Source of the DNA: Euleptes europaea
Taxonomy: Eukaryota > Chordata > Lepidosauria > Squamata > Sphaerodactylidae
Assembly (NCBI RefSeq): GCF_029931775.1
Contig: NC_079321.1
Span: forward strand, 17,318,501-17,382,500
Direction of reading: 5' to 3'
DNA: 64,000 nucleotides
This document shows, piece after piece, positions 33,240 to 52,745 of the stretch. The number at the start of each line of letters is the position of its first letter. Positions within the stretch are counted from its first letter, which is position 1. A program made the translations under genes and the position numbers. The notes below the pieces were generated by a model. That model saw only the letters and a program-made list of their open reading frames with translations. It made no database searches and was not told the DNA's origin.

Positions 33240-33765
33240 CCCACTGTGAATTATCTCTAGTGTCAGAGGAGGATGCCTATTCTATTAGGCGCTTTGGAAC
33301 GCGGGCAGGATGGTGCTACTGCAGCCGTCTTGTTTGGGGGCTTCCTAGAGGCCCCTGGTTGGCCCCTGTGTGAACGGACTGCTGGACTGGATGGGCCTGG
33401 GTCTGATCCAGCAGGGCCTTTCTTATGTTCTTATTGTTAAATTGTGGAACTCCCTGCCCCAGGATGTGGTGATGGCCTCCAACTTGGAAGGCTTTAAGAG
33501 GGAAGTGGACATGTTCATGGAGGAGAGGGCTATCCATGGCTACTAGTCAGGATGAATACTAGTCATGATGCATACCTATTCTCTCCAGGATCAGGAGCAG
33601 GTCTATTATATTAGGTGCTGTGGAACACAGGCAGGATGGTGCTGCTGCAGCCGTCTTGTTTGAGGGCTTCCTGGAGGCACCTGGTTGGCCACTGTGTGAA
33701 CAGACTGCTGGACTTGATGGGCCTTGGTCTGATCCAGTAGGGCCTTTCTTATGTTCTTATGGCCG
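33240..33765 (+). mobile_element. Two adjoining LINE 3' ends (CR1/L2-like)
   Basis: The first piece (33240-33438) and the second (33439-33765) both end GGGCCTTTCTTATGTTCTTA. The second also keeps coding for KLWNSLPQDVVMASNLEGFK and REVDMFMEERAIHGY, a LINE ORF2 C-terminus. The repeated 3' UTR shows two insertions in the same orientation. Confidence 0.75.
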
Positions 33766-33869
33766 TAGAGCTGCCGCTCAACACGCAGAGGTTTTTCATC
33801 GAAGACCGGAAGTTCAGGCTGTGAGGCGACTCATTTTTTTTTTTAACCCGAACTCTCAATGAAGAGTCC

Positions 33870-34071
33870 GGTGACGCCAGAAGAAGGCGCCGTTGTCGCT
33901 TTCGCGCACGCGCACCTTTGTGTCCTTTCTCCCACGCGATTGCCGTTGCCTGGCAACGGTAGCATCACTCCCCGCAGCCGCCAGCCGGCTGGCGCAGCTC
34001 GGGCCCGCCTTTTAAGCCTGCAGGATCCAGCTGTCCTTAGTGGACTCGGGCAGCCCTAGTTCGGGCCGCAG
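33870..34071 (+). promoter_or_regulatory. CpG promoter with perfect RFX X-box and a downstream splice donor
   Basis: CpG-rich stretch with TCGCGCACGCGCACC and a perfect palindrome CCGTTGCC-T-GGCAACGG at 33943-33959, which fits the RFX X-box used by ciliary genes. A TTTTAAG TATA-like element lies near 34012, and a consensus-like donor GCCGCAG|GTAGGA at 34071. Orientation is + from the donor. No coding exon could be tied to it, so the target gene is unknown. Confidence 0.5.
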
Positions 34072-34770
34072 GTAGGAGGAGGCTGTCGTGCCTGAAAGAT
34101 CTCCGCCTCCCTTGCCCCAAAACACCGCCTTCATTTCACACTCCTTGCTTGTAGAAAGCTAGCGTATGCAGGCGAAGGACTCTGAGGAAGCCTTCTTCAC
34201 TGTGGTTTGTCCCCTGCGGCGTGAAGTGCTTCAGCAGTAATCCGAGGGTTAAAATAACACTGCATTCTCATGTTTGCATATTTGGGTTAAAAATAATTGG
34301 GCAACGGCATTCTCAGATCTTTAATTTTCAAGGGACTATAACTGGACTGGCAGCACTGGGGTGGGGGTGGGGTTCCTGCTCGCCCTGAAATTAGCCATTC
34401 TAATGGAGTAAAGTTGAAATATATGTTTTAGAATAGTAAAATCATTCAGTTAATTAAAAATATATAGAATGTCCTTGCAGATTGTAAAGGGCAGGGGCTG
34501 TCAGCTAAATCTGGATCCAGGCTGGCTGGAGTGGTTTGCAACTGTTGCCTTGCCTACCTCTCAGGACCTCAGCCAGATGTTCAGATTGTGCCAACTCTTT
34601 TAAAATGTTTATGACATGACCAACTACTTGAGAGACAAAAGGTGTAACACCATTCCCCTTATTAGCTCTCCTTGTATGTCGAAGCTGCAGCAGAGGGAAT
34701 CCTACACTTGTGGTCCTGAAAGCACAAGACTTTTGGGGAGGGAGTGCAAGTCCTATAGAGATCTGAGTAC
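34072..34770. other. Unassigned DNA downstream of the X-box promoter
   Basis: A 24-codon ATG frame (34166-34240) after a TTGCTTGTAG acceptor-like site is the only candidate exon and is too short to support. The remainder shows nothing recognisable. Confidence 0.4.
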
Positions 34771-34982
34771 TAACACATGAAGCTGCCGTATACTGAAACA
34801 GACCCTTAGTCCATCAAAGTTAGTATTGTTTACTCAGACCGGCAGCGGCTCTCCAGGGTCTCAGGCCGAGGTCTTTCACATCACCTACTTGCCTAGTCCC
34901 ATTAACTGGAGATGCTGGGGATTGAACCTGGGACCTTCTGCATGCCAAGCAGATGCTCTACCACTGAGTCACGGCCCCTCCC
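34771..34982 (-). mobile_element. tRNA-derived SINE, near full length
   Basis: AACACATGAAGCTGCCGTAT through GGGGATTGAACCTGGGACCT to GCTCTACCACTGAGTCACGG. Confidence 0.87.
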
Positions 34983-36424
34983 AATGACTAGTGAATGAAA
35001 ACAGAATATGTTTATGAGCAGGGCTGATAGCGAACTGAGAGGTAAGGCTTATATCACAGTCAGGATGGGAATGATTTATGAGCCCAAGGGTAACGCAGTC
35101 TGTGGCAAACCAATTTTTAAGACAGGATATTTTTCTTGTGGGGGTGAAGGGAAAATCAGGGTTATTGAATGAATGTGCTAGTTTAAGCTCTGCTCTTTTC
35201 TGTATAATTTGTGAACTCTGCGTGCAGAAGCCAGGGAAGGATTTGAATTGTATGGAAGGCTGACAGCAGGGGAAGCTGATGGACTGTTCTGCTAAAAGGA
35301 GTGAACTGTTTTCCAAATAGGATTGCAAGGAATTATACATATTTGGAGACCACAGAGGTTGTGTTCTTTGAGGTCTCATCTTAAAGAATGGTTTTTAGTT
35401 GGGGAATGGCAGCGATATCTATTGATTGTCCAGTTTGTGTTTTGGCACTGCTTCTACAAATGTGTAAATCCTGTTTTTTTTTGTAATTTCATGTTACGTA
35501 CTAATAGCAGTGTGCATTAATCCAAAATTAAAAATGTCAATAGGTAACTCAAAAACGGAGACTGTTAAAGTAATTGGCTAGGTGGCTCTTTCTAGAGAGA
35601 AAAGGTGTTTGAGAACCAGTGCTTTAAAATATAACAATGCTCTGGTTTTAACAGAAATTTATAAAATTTATTAGAAGCTATATACACTTGACCTTTTGAA
35701 CAGTTTTTAAAAAAATACATGTACATAAAGTATATACAAACATTTCTGAGCTGCCGAGAAGTGTTCACAGTGATGCATATAAATCAGTCCTAACACAGAA
35801 ATGGTCCTGATCCAGGGGGGGTCATACAGTGTCTGCAGAATTAGGCTTAGGCTTTCTTGTTTTGTACGGCCGCTCCCAGTGTCACATCACAAGTGGCTTC
35901 TGTGTTCAAAAGCCTGCTTGCTATGGATGCCAGAGGTGGCTACTCCCAGAGAAACAGCAAACAAAAGCCCTGCTACATGTGCACACGGCTCTTTCCCTCT
36001 TGCCTTTCTAAGGAACAGAGCAATTACCTTTACAGTCAATACAGACATATATACAAGTTTATTCCCCCTTGTCATCATTTGCTGGCCTCCCCCTCCTTCC
36101 CCCAACTGATTTATGGGGACTCACTGCCTGGCCAGGTTTTTCTAATGGTCGCTATTCTTGTTTATTAATTATATGAAGTACAGAATTTTTATGAGGTTTT
36201 AAGATATGCTTTAAGTGATGTTTTATTACGCATTGTTGTAACCCGCTCTGAGTCCGGCTTGCTGGGAATGAGGGCAGGCTATAAATATAAGGAATAAATA
36301 AATATATAAATAAGCAAATAAATAAATTATATGTGTGTGCTAATATAAAACATTCATACACTGCTTTTCTGAAAAATTTATAAACCCTTATGATTGAAAA
36401 GGAGGCATAAATAACTGAGCAGAC
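34983..36424. other. Unassigned intergenic DNA
   Basis: Open frames here are under 140 codons and lack known domains. The stretch at 35000-35470 looks like an old repeat but I cannot place it. An (AAAT)n-like tract lies near 36290-36330. Confidence 0.4.
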
Positions 36425-36525
36425 AATCTTAAGCAGCGTAAGTCTGTTACTAGAGTAACCCTAGTAAGCCCGTGGAAGTCAGTGGGCTTAGAATGGTGTA
36501 ACTCTGCTTAGGATTTCACTGAAAT
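36425..36525. repeat. Short palindromic MITE-like repeat
   Basis: GTAAGTCTGTTACTAGAGTA and TAGTAAGCCCGTGGAAGTCA are followed by GTGGGCTTAGAATGGTGTAA and CTCTGCTTAGGAT. Diverged member of the 31.62 kb family. Confidence 0.6.
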
Positions 36526-36759
36526 GTAATCAAGTCTACAGTCTTACAGTCATGTAGCAGTTATATAACATAAATCTCAGGTACCTGAGAAACATCTTGC
36601 TTAGATGAGCAAAGATTTTTAGTGTATTCATTTCAGTTCAAGTGAAACATGAAAGTATTCAGGAAATCTTTGCAAGGGACTTGGTTTTATTTAAATATGA
36701 GTCCTGTTGGCATAGATAGAAGGCAAATTTAAAAAGATCCCTTTCACATCACCTACTTG

Positions 36760-37245
36760 CCTGGTGAATGCATTTGCCAGGATGGTAGTGTGGATACAAT
36801 AGAACATGTGATATTTTATTTCAGGATTTACAATCAAATTCAGCAAGAACTGATACTACCCATTTTGGCTGGCCTTCCAACTAGTCAAAGATCCACTCAA
36901 GTAAAGATAATACTTTCAGACAGGAATAGTGAGACAACTCATAAAGTCGCCAAATATGCAAGGTTAGGTATTAAGCTTAGGAGTACTTGGTCTAACTCTG
37001 ATAATAAAAATGGAATATACCACTGAATGGGTAATATTAATGTAAATATTTAATTTTATTGCAAACATTTTATTCTAATTGATGTTTTATGTATAGATAT
37101 ATTGTTATATTTTTACCTTTCAATCAATGTTAATCCCTTTGAATATCTTACGAACAGCTATATTGTTGGTTTACCTTTTTAATCAGTGTTAATTCCTTTG
37201 AATATTTGATTTGCTGGTCAATGAGCGTAATAAATTGAACTGAAT
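36760..37245 (+). mobile_element. Non-LTR LINE 3' end
   Basis: The frame CICQDGSVDTIEHVIFYFRI has the CxC-x-H arrangement of the LINE ORF2 C-terminus. An AT-rich UTR ends GAGCGTAATAAATTGAACTG. It looks like the same clade as the fragment at 23.24 kb but a different subfamily. Confidence 0.7.
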
Positions 37246-38176
37246 ATTTAAATATGGAATGGGGCTGAAGGAGGCAATACTTTCTACTTCTTCTATGTTT
37301 ATCAGACCCCAAGGAGTTCTACCCTTTCTTCATGTCTGTTTCACACCAGATACCTGGGTCAAGACAAAGGTATTTTCCCTTAGTTTGGGTCCCCTTCCTG
37401 AGCACTCCAAGGCTGCAATCCTATGAACATCTTCCTTGAAGTAAGCCCCACTGAATAAAAGGGGACTTACTTCTGGGTAGAATTGCTTAGGATTGCTCCC
37501 CAAGGCAGTGACCCTATTTCATACTGGCAACTGACCAACAGCAACTATATAAACAGACACACCCCCTGCCAAAGCTACTGCTGATTTTGCCTATCACAAG
37601 ACCAGCTTTAAGTTACGCTCATTTAGCCTCTCCTATATTTGGCCGTGTCCCTTCTTCAAAGAAACAGTTAATAATACATAACAAATAAAATTGCCCTTCC
37701 CACACACAATTGAGTACTTCCCTCTAGTTCCTAATGGCAATGTTTACATACAGGAGACAAAGGAGAAGGAAAACCCCCAAAATGTACCCCCAAACAAACA
37801 TGTAATCTTGCAAAACCTTGGGGGGGGGGAGTTATACGCTCCCTTTCTTAAAGGGATTTGCAAGTTTATTTGCATTGCTCTCTGAAACAAAACAAAAGAA
37901 CAGTTATGCCAAAACTAATCACATCAGTACTCTGTAACCCACCATCCCTGTTTGGTTTTACTACTGACATGTCCCCCAGTGAAATCAGCCCCAGAGAATC
38001 TGCCCCCAAGCTCGAAAACAATGTTTTGTATCAACAAGCACTGAGGCCTCCCTTCTGCGGATGCTGAACTGCAAGTGTGACTGATCTGTAGAGTTTGTGG
38101 GCAGAGGCAGAATGTTCTCACGTGAGGAATGCGTAGGAAAGGCTTATGCCCGTGTTGTAACCTTGCCTTTTGACAG
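37246..38176 (-). other. 3' UTR and flank of the GZF1 paralogue
   Basis: Downstream of the paralogue stop at 38177 the - strand has an AATAAA at 37870-37865. A small palindromic repeat (37410-37500, CTTACTTC/GAAGTAAG) lies beyond. Nothing else is recognised. Confidence 0.5.
37865..37870 (-). terminator. Candidate polyadenylation signal of the GZF1 paralogue
   Basis: AATAAA on the - strand about 307 bp after the stop codon of the final coding exon. Confidence 0.45.
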
Positions 38177-46584
<8,408 letters not shown>

Positions 46585-46842
46585 CCTATCACACAGAAGA
46601 GAGTACATCAGAAAACTTTTAACAGAGTATCTAATATCTCTCATTCAATTTCATTGTCCCAAGCAACCACACCAGTAACTAACTTCTCGTACCTGGTCAC
46701 ATTTTATGAATTCAAAGGACTCTATAACTGGTGTTACTATAGATGGAGTTAAACTGGGTCCTGGCAGACTTGTTTCATATTTTAGTCTAGTGGGTAGCCT
46801 TGGGCAGGCCACTATATTTCAGCCTCTGCTTTGGGTTTGTTT
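46585..46842 (-). other. 5' end of the paralogue BTB exon and flanking intron
   Basis: A CTCTTCTGTGTGATAG acceptor-like sequence immediately precedes the chosen ATG, implying an upstream non-coding exon. Confidence 0.5.
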
Positions 46843-47053
46843 GCTTTTGCTGTCAAGTCACAGCTAACTTATGGGCAACTCTGTAAGGTTTTCAAGGCGA
46901 GAGACATTCAGAGGTGTTTTGCCATTGCCTGCCTCTGCCTCATGACCCTGGTATTCCTTGGAGGCCTCCCATCCAAAATATTACCCAGGGCCAACCCTGC
47001 TTAGCTTCTGAGATCTGACAAGACCAGGCTAGCCTGGGCCATCCAGGTCGGGT
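46843..47053 (-). mobile_element. 5S rRNA-derived SINE
   Basis: CTGTCAAGTCACAGCTAACT at the tail, then CCAACCCTGCTTAGCTTCTG of the 5S part and CTAGCCTGGGCCATCCAGGT at the head edge. Confidence 0.85.
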
Positions 47054-47067
47054 TAGATAGTTTTATT

Positions 47068-48499
47068 TTAGTGCACTCCTATACGAGAAATACTCCAGTT
47101 TAAGCCCATTGATGTCAGCCACTTTAGAAAAGGAGCCTTAACGCACCTTTTACCTACTACACATTATCGCCGTGCTCGAACTACACTGTTTGGCTGTGCT
47201 TTCAAATTTCCCCTCCGCATCTTCACTTCTCCCTCGCTGTATTGTAATTCTGCCGGTCTGCGTTTCTCCCTGGGGAGAGTTGCATAATCCATGACATCAT
47301 GGAAGTGCGACAAGCTTCCCCCTTCCCCACTGTTAATTCCCCCCTTTTTTATAACATATTTTTTTATATTACAGTAGTTTCCATCATTTATTAAGATAAT
47401 TATATGATATAAACAATATTTCTCTATTCTATATAACTAAATAATTCATATTTTTACGTTGACTTCCCCTCTCTCCTCCTCTATCTATTTGATAACTTTA
47501 TTGTCACCTTTGCATTTAATTTCTAATTCAATGGAATACTTCGTATATAAATTAGATTACAATTCTTAAAATCTAAATCATTAATCTTAATATTTCTACC
47601 TTAATCAAATGAATTAGAACAAAACGTAACCTTCAATACTTCCCAATTTAAATCCAAGCACCCCCTTTTTTAAGCCGATCTTCTGGTGACTGCCGCCCTG
47701 TGCAAGGAAAAGGGGTGCTTGGTACAAAGAGCCAGTATTCCATTGTTGCTGTAAAACATTCCACCCTTCCCTTGAGAGAGGCAGGAGCATGATCGGCTCT
47801 AGAGTGTCAATACTTTCCTTTACCCATAAATTTCTCTCTCTTGCTGTGCTAGCAGAGCCAGGGGAGGGGAGTCCTTCTCAATTTCAAAGGGCTCCAAGGC
47901 AGCCGGTTCTTGGGCTCAGGCTTGTGTGTGAAAGGTGAAATTCCCCAGACCAAACAACAGGGTTTGCTGTGGCTGTTTGGAGCGCGAAGTGTTAATTCCA
48001 GGGAAAGCTTCAGAGGAGTGGGGTAGAGAAGCATGTGTGTGCAACTTTAGGAAACGCAGCCCTGCTAAATGCAACGGAATTTTATTCCCTTTATTCCTGT
48101 GGGGGGGGATTGGGAGGGGAGGAGGGCTACACAGCTGACTACAGAGTGGCGGAGAGATATGCAACGTTTTAAAGGTATACGCTCCTCAGGGTAAAACGAC
48201 CCTGAAACGGAGGAAGTGGAAACATCGTACTATAAGCGTATGTTGAAAGCACAGACATTTGGCGTTTTCAAATCATTTCCAGGACCATAGAGTGCGATCA
48301 GATAAAGGTAAGACGTTTGTTTAAACGTTGTTTATGCTTAGTGCATTAGGCCTTAAGAATAACTTATTATCAATTGCAGTGTACAACCTCTGCAAAACTG
48401 AGAGGACACCTGCCTAAAAACCATGGCAAACATGGAAATGTAAAGAGTACTTGTGCATTTTTAATACAGCTAAATATGTGTTGAGGGGGCAGGAAATCG
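47068..48499. other. Intron of the paralogue: AT-rich and unassigned
   Basis: 47068-47125 has a remnant of the short TACTCCAGTTTAAGCCCATT palindromic family. 47340-47620 is strongly AT-rich. Nothing else recognised. Confidence 0.45.
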
Positions 48500-48690
48500 T
48501 TTCAAAGAAACAATCCAAAGTGGTTTACAGCCGCTGTTCTCCATTTTATACTACCACAACCCTGTGACATAGGTTAGGCTGAGTGTGTCTGAATAGTCCA
48601 AGATCACCCAGCAAGCTTCCATGATAGAGTGAACCTGGGTCTCCCAGATCCTAGTCTGACATGCTAACCACTTCACCACTTTGAACAAGG
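48500..48690 (-). mobile_element. ACA-type SINE
   Basis: AAGTGGTTTACAGCCGCTGT, CCACAACCCTGTGACATAGG, CCAGCAAGCTTCCATGATAG, CTCCCAGATCCTAGTCTGAC in antisense order. Confidence 0.75.
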
Positions 48691-48900
48691 GTAGTGAAAC
48701 AGTTAGGATGCTGGACCAGGACAGTGGAGACCTAGGTTCAGATCCCCACTTGTCATGAAACTTATTGGGGGGCCTTAACCCCGTCTCCCCCTCTCCCAGA
48801 CTAACCTACCTCATAGTTTGTTGTCAGGATAAATGGGAAGAGAGGAGATCTGTGTATGCCTCCCTGGGCTCATTGGAGGGACAGCAGGATAAAAACAACA
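48691..48900 (+). mobile_element. ACA-type SINE, diverged
   Basis: GGATGCTGGACCAGGACAG and CTAACCTACCTCATAGTTTG follow the sense order; heavily substituted. Confidence 0.6.
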
Positions 48901-48967
48901 CTAACCTCATGAATAAATTAAGGCTCACATAGACATTTATATTTATTTTAAAAAGCATTTATACCTT

Positions 48968-49285
48968 ACCAGTGTGGTGTAGTGGTTAAGAGCGGTGGTT
49001 TGGAGCGGTGGACTCTGATCTGGAGAACTGGGTTTGATTCCCCACTCCTCCACATGAGCGGTAGATGCTAATCTGGTGCACCGGATTGGTTTCCCCTCTC
49101 ATACACATGAAGCCAGCTGGATAACCTTGGGCTATTCACAGTTCTTTTAGAGGTCTCTCAGCCCCACCTACCTCACAAGGTGTCTGTTGTGGGGAAGGGA
49201 AGGTGATTGTAAGTCGGTTTGATTCTTCCTTAAGTAGTAGAGAAAGTCAGCATATAAAAACCAACTCTTCTTCTTCGTGGCACAA
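48968..49285 (+). mobile_element. ACA-type SINE, long-tailed, full length
   Basis: CCAGTGTGGTGTAGTGGTTA at the head and AAAACCAACTCTTCTTCTTC at the tail. Confidence 0.87.
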
Positions 49286-49621
49286 AGCAGCTTTTGTAGT
49301 CTTCAGCACTGGCCTATGGGAAAGGCCCACACATGTAAGAACAGCTTTGTGCCAAGGAAAAAGTTCTTCCTGACATACTAGCTTTCTGCATACAAGAAGG
49401 GGATTTTATTTTGCAGATAAGCATTCAAATACACCAGCTGGAAGCGATACAGGCCAGGGAAAGCTTGATCCCTTGGTTCTGCTAAATACACAAACTGCAG
49501 TTTGGAAAAGGGATGGAGGAAACTTTGCCACTTACGTTTCCCATATTTATTCCTGTGGAGGGCATGAGGAAAGCGGCTTCCCTGCTAGGAAAGGCTAGAG
49601 TTGAGGCTTTCTGTAGAAAGT
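49286..49621. other. Unassigned DNA
   Basis: Nothing recognised between the SINE and the minisatellite. Confidence 0.4.
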
Positions 49622-50055
49622 GGGAACATGGTAGAAATCTATAAAATCATGCCTGGGTTACACGTAACAGGGAACATGGTAGAAATCTATTAAATCATGC
49701 CTGGGTTACACGTAACAGGGAACATGGTAGAAATCTATAAAATCATGCCTGGGTTACACGTAACAGGGAAGGTGGTAGAAATCTATAAAATCATGCCTGG
49801 GTTACACGTTAACAGGGAAGATGGTAGAAATCTATAAAATCATGCCTGGGTTACACGTTAACAGGGAACATGGTAGAAATCTATAAAATCATGCCTGGGT
49901 TACACGTAACAGGGAAGATGGTAGAAATCTATAAAATCATGCCTGGGTTACACGTTAACAGGGAACATGGTAGAAATCTATAAAATCATGCCTGGGTTAC
50001 ACGTAACAGGGAAGATGGTAGAAATCTATAAAATCATGCCTGGGTTACACGTAAC
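49622..50055 (+). repeat. 48-bp minisatellite, nine units, from CR1 coding sequence
   Basis: Nine tandem units of 48-49 bp, each with GGTAGAAATCTATAAAATCA and GCCTGGGTTACACGT. A unit translates as MVEIYKIMPGLHVT, which resembles the VEIYKIMHG motif common in CR1-type LINE ORF2. Units 5 to 8 alternate GGGAAGATGG/CGTTAACA with GGGAACATGG/CGTAACA, a two-unit higher-order pattern. Divergence between units is very low, so expansion is recent. Confidence 0.9.
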
Positions 50056-50379
50056 AAGGGGCTTCTCAATGAAGCCGTCTTGCAGTAACAGGCAAGAGAG
50101 ACCAAATAAAGCTCTTCACCCAATACACAGTAAACTTGTAGGGATCTGCTGCTTACAAGATGTGATTATAACCACTGGCTTAAAAAGGTGCGCGTGTGTG
50201 AGAGAGAGAGCAATCTCTGGTGAGGTCTATCAACTTCCATTAGCCTCCGTGGCTAATGGAACATCCACGTTCAGAGGCAGTCTATCCCTGACCTCCAACT
50301 GCCGGGGAGAGGGTAAACCACGAAGGAAGGCTCTTGGCTCCCTGAAGGCACCTGGCTTGCCACGGTTGGAAAGAGGGTG
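50056..50379. other. Unassigned DNA next to the paralogue promoter
   Basis: A short (GT)n/(GA)n run lies near 50190-50210. CAGTCTATCCCTGACCTCCA onward resembles a LINE 3' UTR piece but is not placed. Confidence 0.35.
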
Positions 50380-50760
50380 GTGGACTAGACGGTGACCCTT
50401 TCCTTGGGCTGCTCCTGCAGGGCTCCGCTTACCTGCTTGGCTTTGACGTCCAAGGGGGTTTCCCCGGCCAGGCACCACCTGCGAGGTTCGGCCGCCGGCA
50501 GACGTCACAGCCAGCGGCCCCTACAAGCTCCCCTGCAGCCCGTTTCCCCCGCCCCCTCGGCGACGTCAGGGAGACGCCCCGCCCATCAACCGAAGAGAGG
50601 TGTTAAAACGACCCGTGGCGGCCGCCGTAGCAGCCGGAACCACCTTTCCTTGAGTGGTCGGCCATCTTTCTCGTGGGAAACGACGCCCTCGGCCACCGTT
50701 GGGAAAGGCTGTAGGAGCCATCTTTAAGAATGGCACCGATCATCCCTTGTGGCCGCTTTA
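50380..50760 (-). promoter_or_regulatory. CpG-rich probable promoter of the GZF1 paralogue
   Basis: Dense CpG and GC boxes (CCCCGCCC near 50577), two CRE-like GACGTCA motifs (50501, 50562) and two YY1-type sites that read AAGATGGC on the - strand (50669-50661 and 50724-50717). YY1 sites in this orientation usually lie just downstream of the start of a gene on the same strand, which fits the paralogue 4 kb away. Target and exact start are inferred. Confidence 0.6.
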
Positions 50761-51424
50761 GTGTTTTTAAGTTGCTGTCGCCACCTGCTGGACAAGGCGG
50801 GGAAGATGTCTGTTTCTGTTCCGTTTCTGAATTAAACAATAGCCTATATCTGTTCCGTAAAGAGTAATATTTTATTCTGGCCCACTTGGACTCTAGTCCA
50901 CCAAAACCTACGCTGGAATAAAATGTTGTTAGTCCTTAACACATCCGTTTTTAATATCCTAGTCCTTAACACATCCTATTTCATATTCATATATATACAG
51001 ATTGTATCTGATGATATTGAAACCAAAGTCAGGTGTCCTTTGAGCTCTTCTTGATCTTTTAGGGCACGTTTATTACCTTCCCATACCAAAAGGTCATGGT
51101 AAGTTACAAACTGGGATGGCCTCAATGGCCGCAGCGTTAGCATTTCTTATGTAGAGATCCATAAAGGTGTTCTGGTTTCTAGTAGATGCTTCTATCTTAG
51201 CCAAGTTTTTTATTAAAGAAGATTTTACGATGTGATGTTGAAAAGCTGTATGATTTCTTAGTTTATCTTACCATAAGTAACCATGCCACCTGTAAAATGC
51301 TGTTAGTCCTTAAAGTGCCACCGGACGCCTGTTTGTTTGTTTTTTTCCTGCAAACGCAGCTGCTCTCCCCCACTAATTCTGTTGGCACCTTAGGGGCCAA
51401 CAGATATATTTGTGACTAAAGCTT
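50761..51424. other. Unassigned DNA upstream of the paralogue promoter
   Basis: A tandem-like TAGTCCTTAACACATCC phrase occurs twice (50932-50977). No gene recognised. Confidence 0.4.
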
Positions 51425-51920
51425 TCACGAAATATTGTTGAAGGCTTTCACGGTCAGAGTTCATCGGTTCTTGTAGGTTATCCGGGCTGTGTGAGATTTA
51501 CGCATAAGCTAAACAAGCTATAGCTTAGGGCCCCACTCTCTTGCCCCCCCCAAAAATTAAAGGAAATAATAATTATTTCACTATTAATATACTTCTTTTT
51601 AATTGTATTTCAGTTCAACAATTACTTTGATAAAATACATATTTTGTTGTGCAAATGGCTTTAGATACCTATTAGGTCCATACATTACCATATACCATAT
51701 ATTCAACACAAAGAACAGCGACAATTTGTTGTTGACAAAGGACAGCTGGACATATAAAGGGCCCCATTACCTTCAATAGCTTAGGGCCTCATCAAACCTA
51801 AATCCGGCCCTGTGTGTGACCGTGGTCTTGGTATTTTCTTTCCTGACGTTAACGTTAACGTCAGGAAATAAAATACCAAGACCACGGTCACACGGCCCGG
51901 ATAACCTACAAGAACTTTCA
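51425..51920. repeat. Palindromic interspersed repeat split by a hAT derivative
   Basis: Same family as 25742-26005: AAGGCTTTCACGGTCAGAGT on the left, GACCGTGGTCTTGGTATTTT resuming at 51816, a perfect centre TGACGTTAACGTTAACGTCA at 51843-51862, then the inverted arm. Confidence 0.8.
51490..51812 (+). mobile_element. Non-autonomous hAT derivative
   Basis: About 320 bp with left AGATTTACGCATAAGCTAAA and right AACCTAAATCCGGCCCTG, matching both ends of the 39905-41090 element with the middle missing. Flanking GTGTG-containing repeats come from the palindrome it entered. Confidence 0.75.
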
Positions 51921-51971
51921 CAAAATCTTTATCCGCAATAAATCTGTGAGCTTCTAAGGTGCCACAAGTTG

Positions 51972-52165
51972 CCAGGACCTGCTTGGGAAATACCTGGAGA
52001 TCTGGTGGGTGGATCCTGGGGAAGGCAGGATTTGGGAAGAGGCATAATACATCTGCAGAGTATAATGCCATAGTGCCCTCTCCAAAGCAGCCATTTCCCC
52101 CAGGGGAACTGATTTCTGTTGTCTGGAGATCAGTTGTAATCCCCAAAATATATATAGGCAACCCT
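51972..52165 (-). mobile_element. Diverged hAT-type MITE
   Basis: AAGTTGCCAGGACCTGC at one end, AATGCCATAGTGCCCTC inside and GGCAACCCTA at the other. Confidence 0.65.
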
Positions 52166-52565
52166 ATATATATTTCTGTATTCTGGTTTAAAGGGCCAGG
52201 ACAACCCTGGTTCTTTGTTTATACTGGAGCCTAAAAGTATTGATCTTGTTATTTCTTTCAAAACATATCCACATGCTGGCTTTACACAATAAAGTGGATA
52301 AAAGACAGGATACAGCCAAACAGGAACCTGTCAATTAAACCCATGGATTAGTCATGTGGTGGTTGTTTTTAACTAACTGTGGTTTTACAGCCTATTTTCA
52401 ATACATGCTTGTTGGTTATATGATTTGTTTTATGTTGATCATAAAAACCGTAAACATATATTGAAACAGACCATAAAAGAGCAATAGGTAAAAACGTGTC
52501 GCTAAACAATTGTCAGGCCCGGCAGAAAACACACGATCTAGCATGAAGCACTTTTAAAGTCTCAT
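52166..52565. other. Unassigned DNA
   Basis: Nothing recognised. Confidence 0.35.
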
Positions 52566-52745
52566 ATGGTTGCAACTCTGGGTAGGGAAATTCCTGAAGA
52601 TTTGGGAAACGGAGGCCAGGAAGGAAACTTGGAAATCCAAACTCCAAAAGCTGCCATATTTCTGAGACGAACTGATCTCTGTAGTCTGAAGATCAGTTGA
52701 AATTCCAACAGAACTTTAGGCCCCACCTGGCGACTGGCAACCCTT
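52566..52745 (-). mobile_element. Old hAT-type MITE
   Basis: GGTTGCAACTCTGGGTAGGG, GAACTGATCTCTGTAGTCTG and CTGGCAACCC keep the family order with many changes. Confidence 0.55.

Noticed and set aside
34166-34240. 24-codon frame starting MQAKDSEEAFFTVV after an acceptor-like site
   Set aside because: Attractive because it lies just after the X-box promoter exon, but it is too short, ends in a stop and matches nothing I know.
49622-50055. CRISPR-like array
   Set aside because: The units are contiguous tandem repeats with no unique spacers, in a vertebrate genome.
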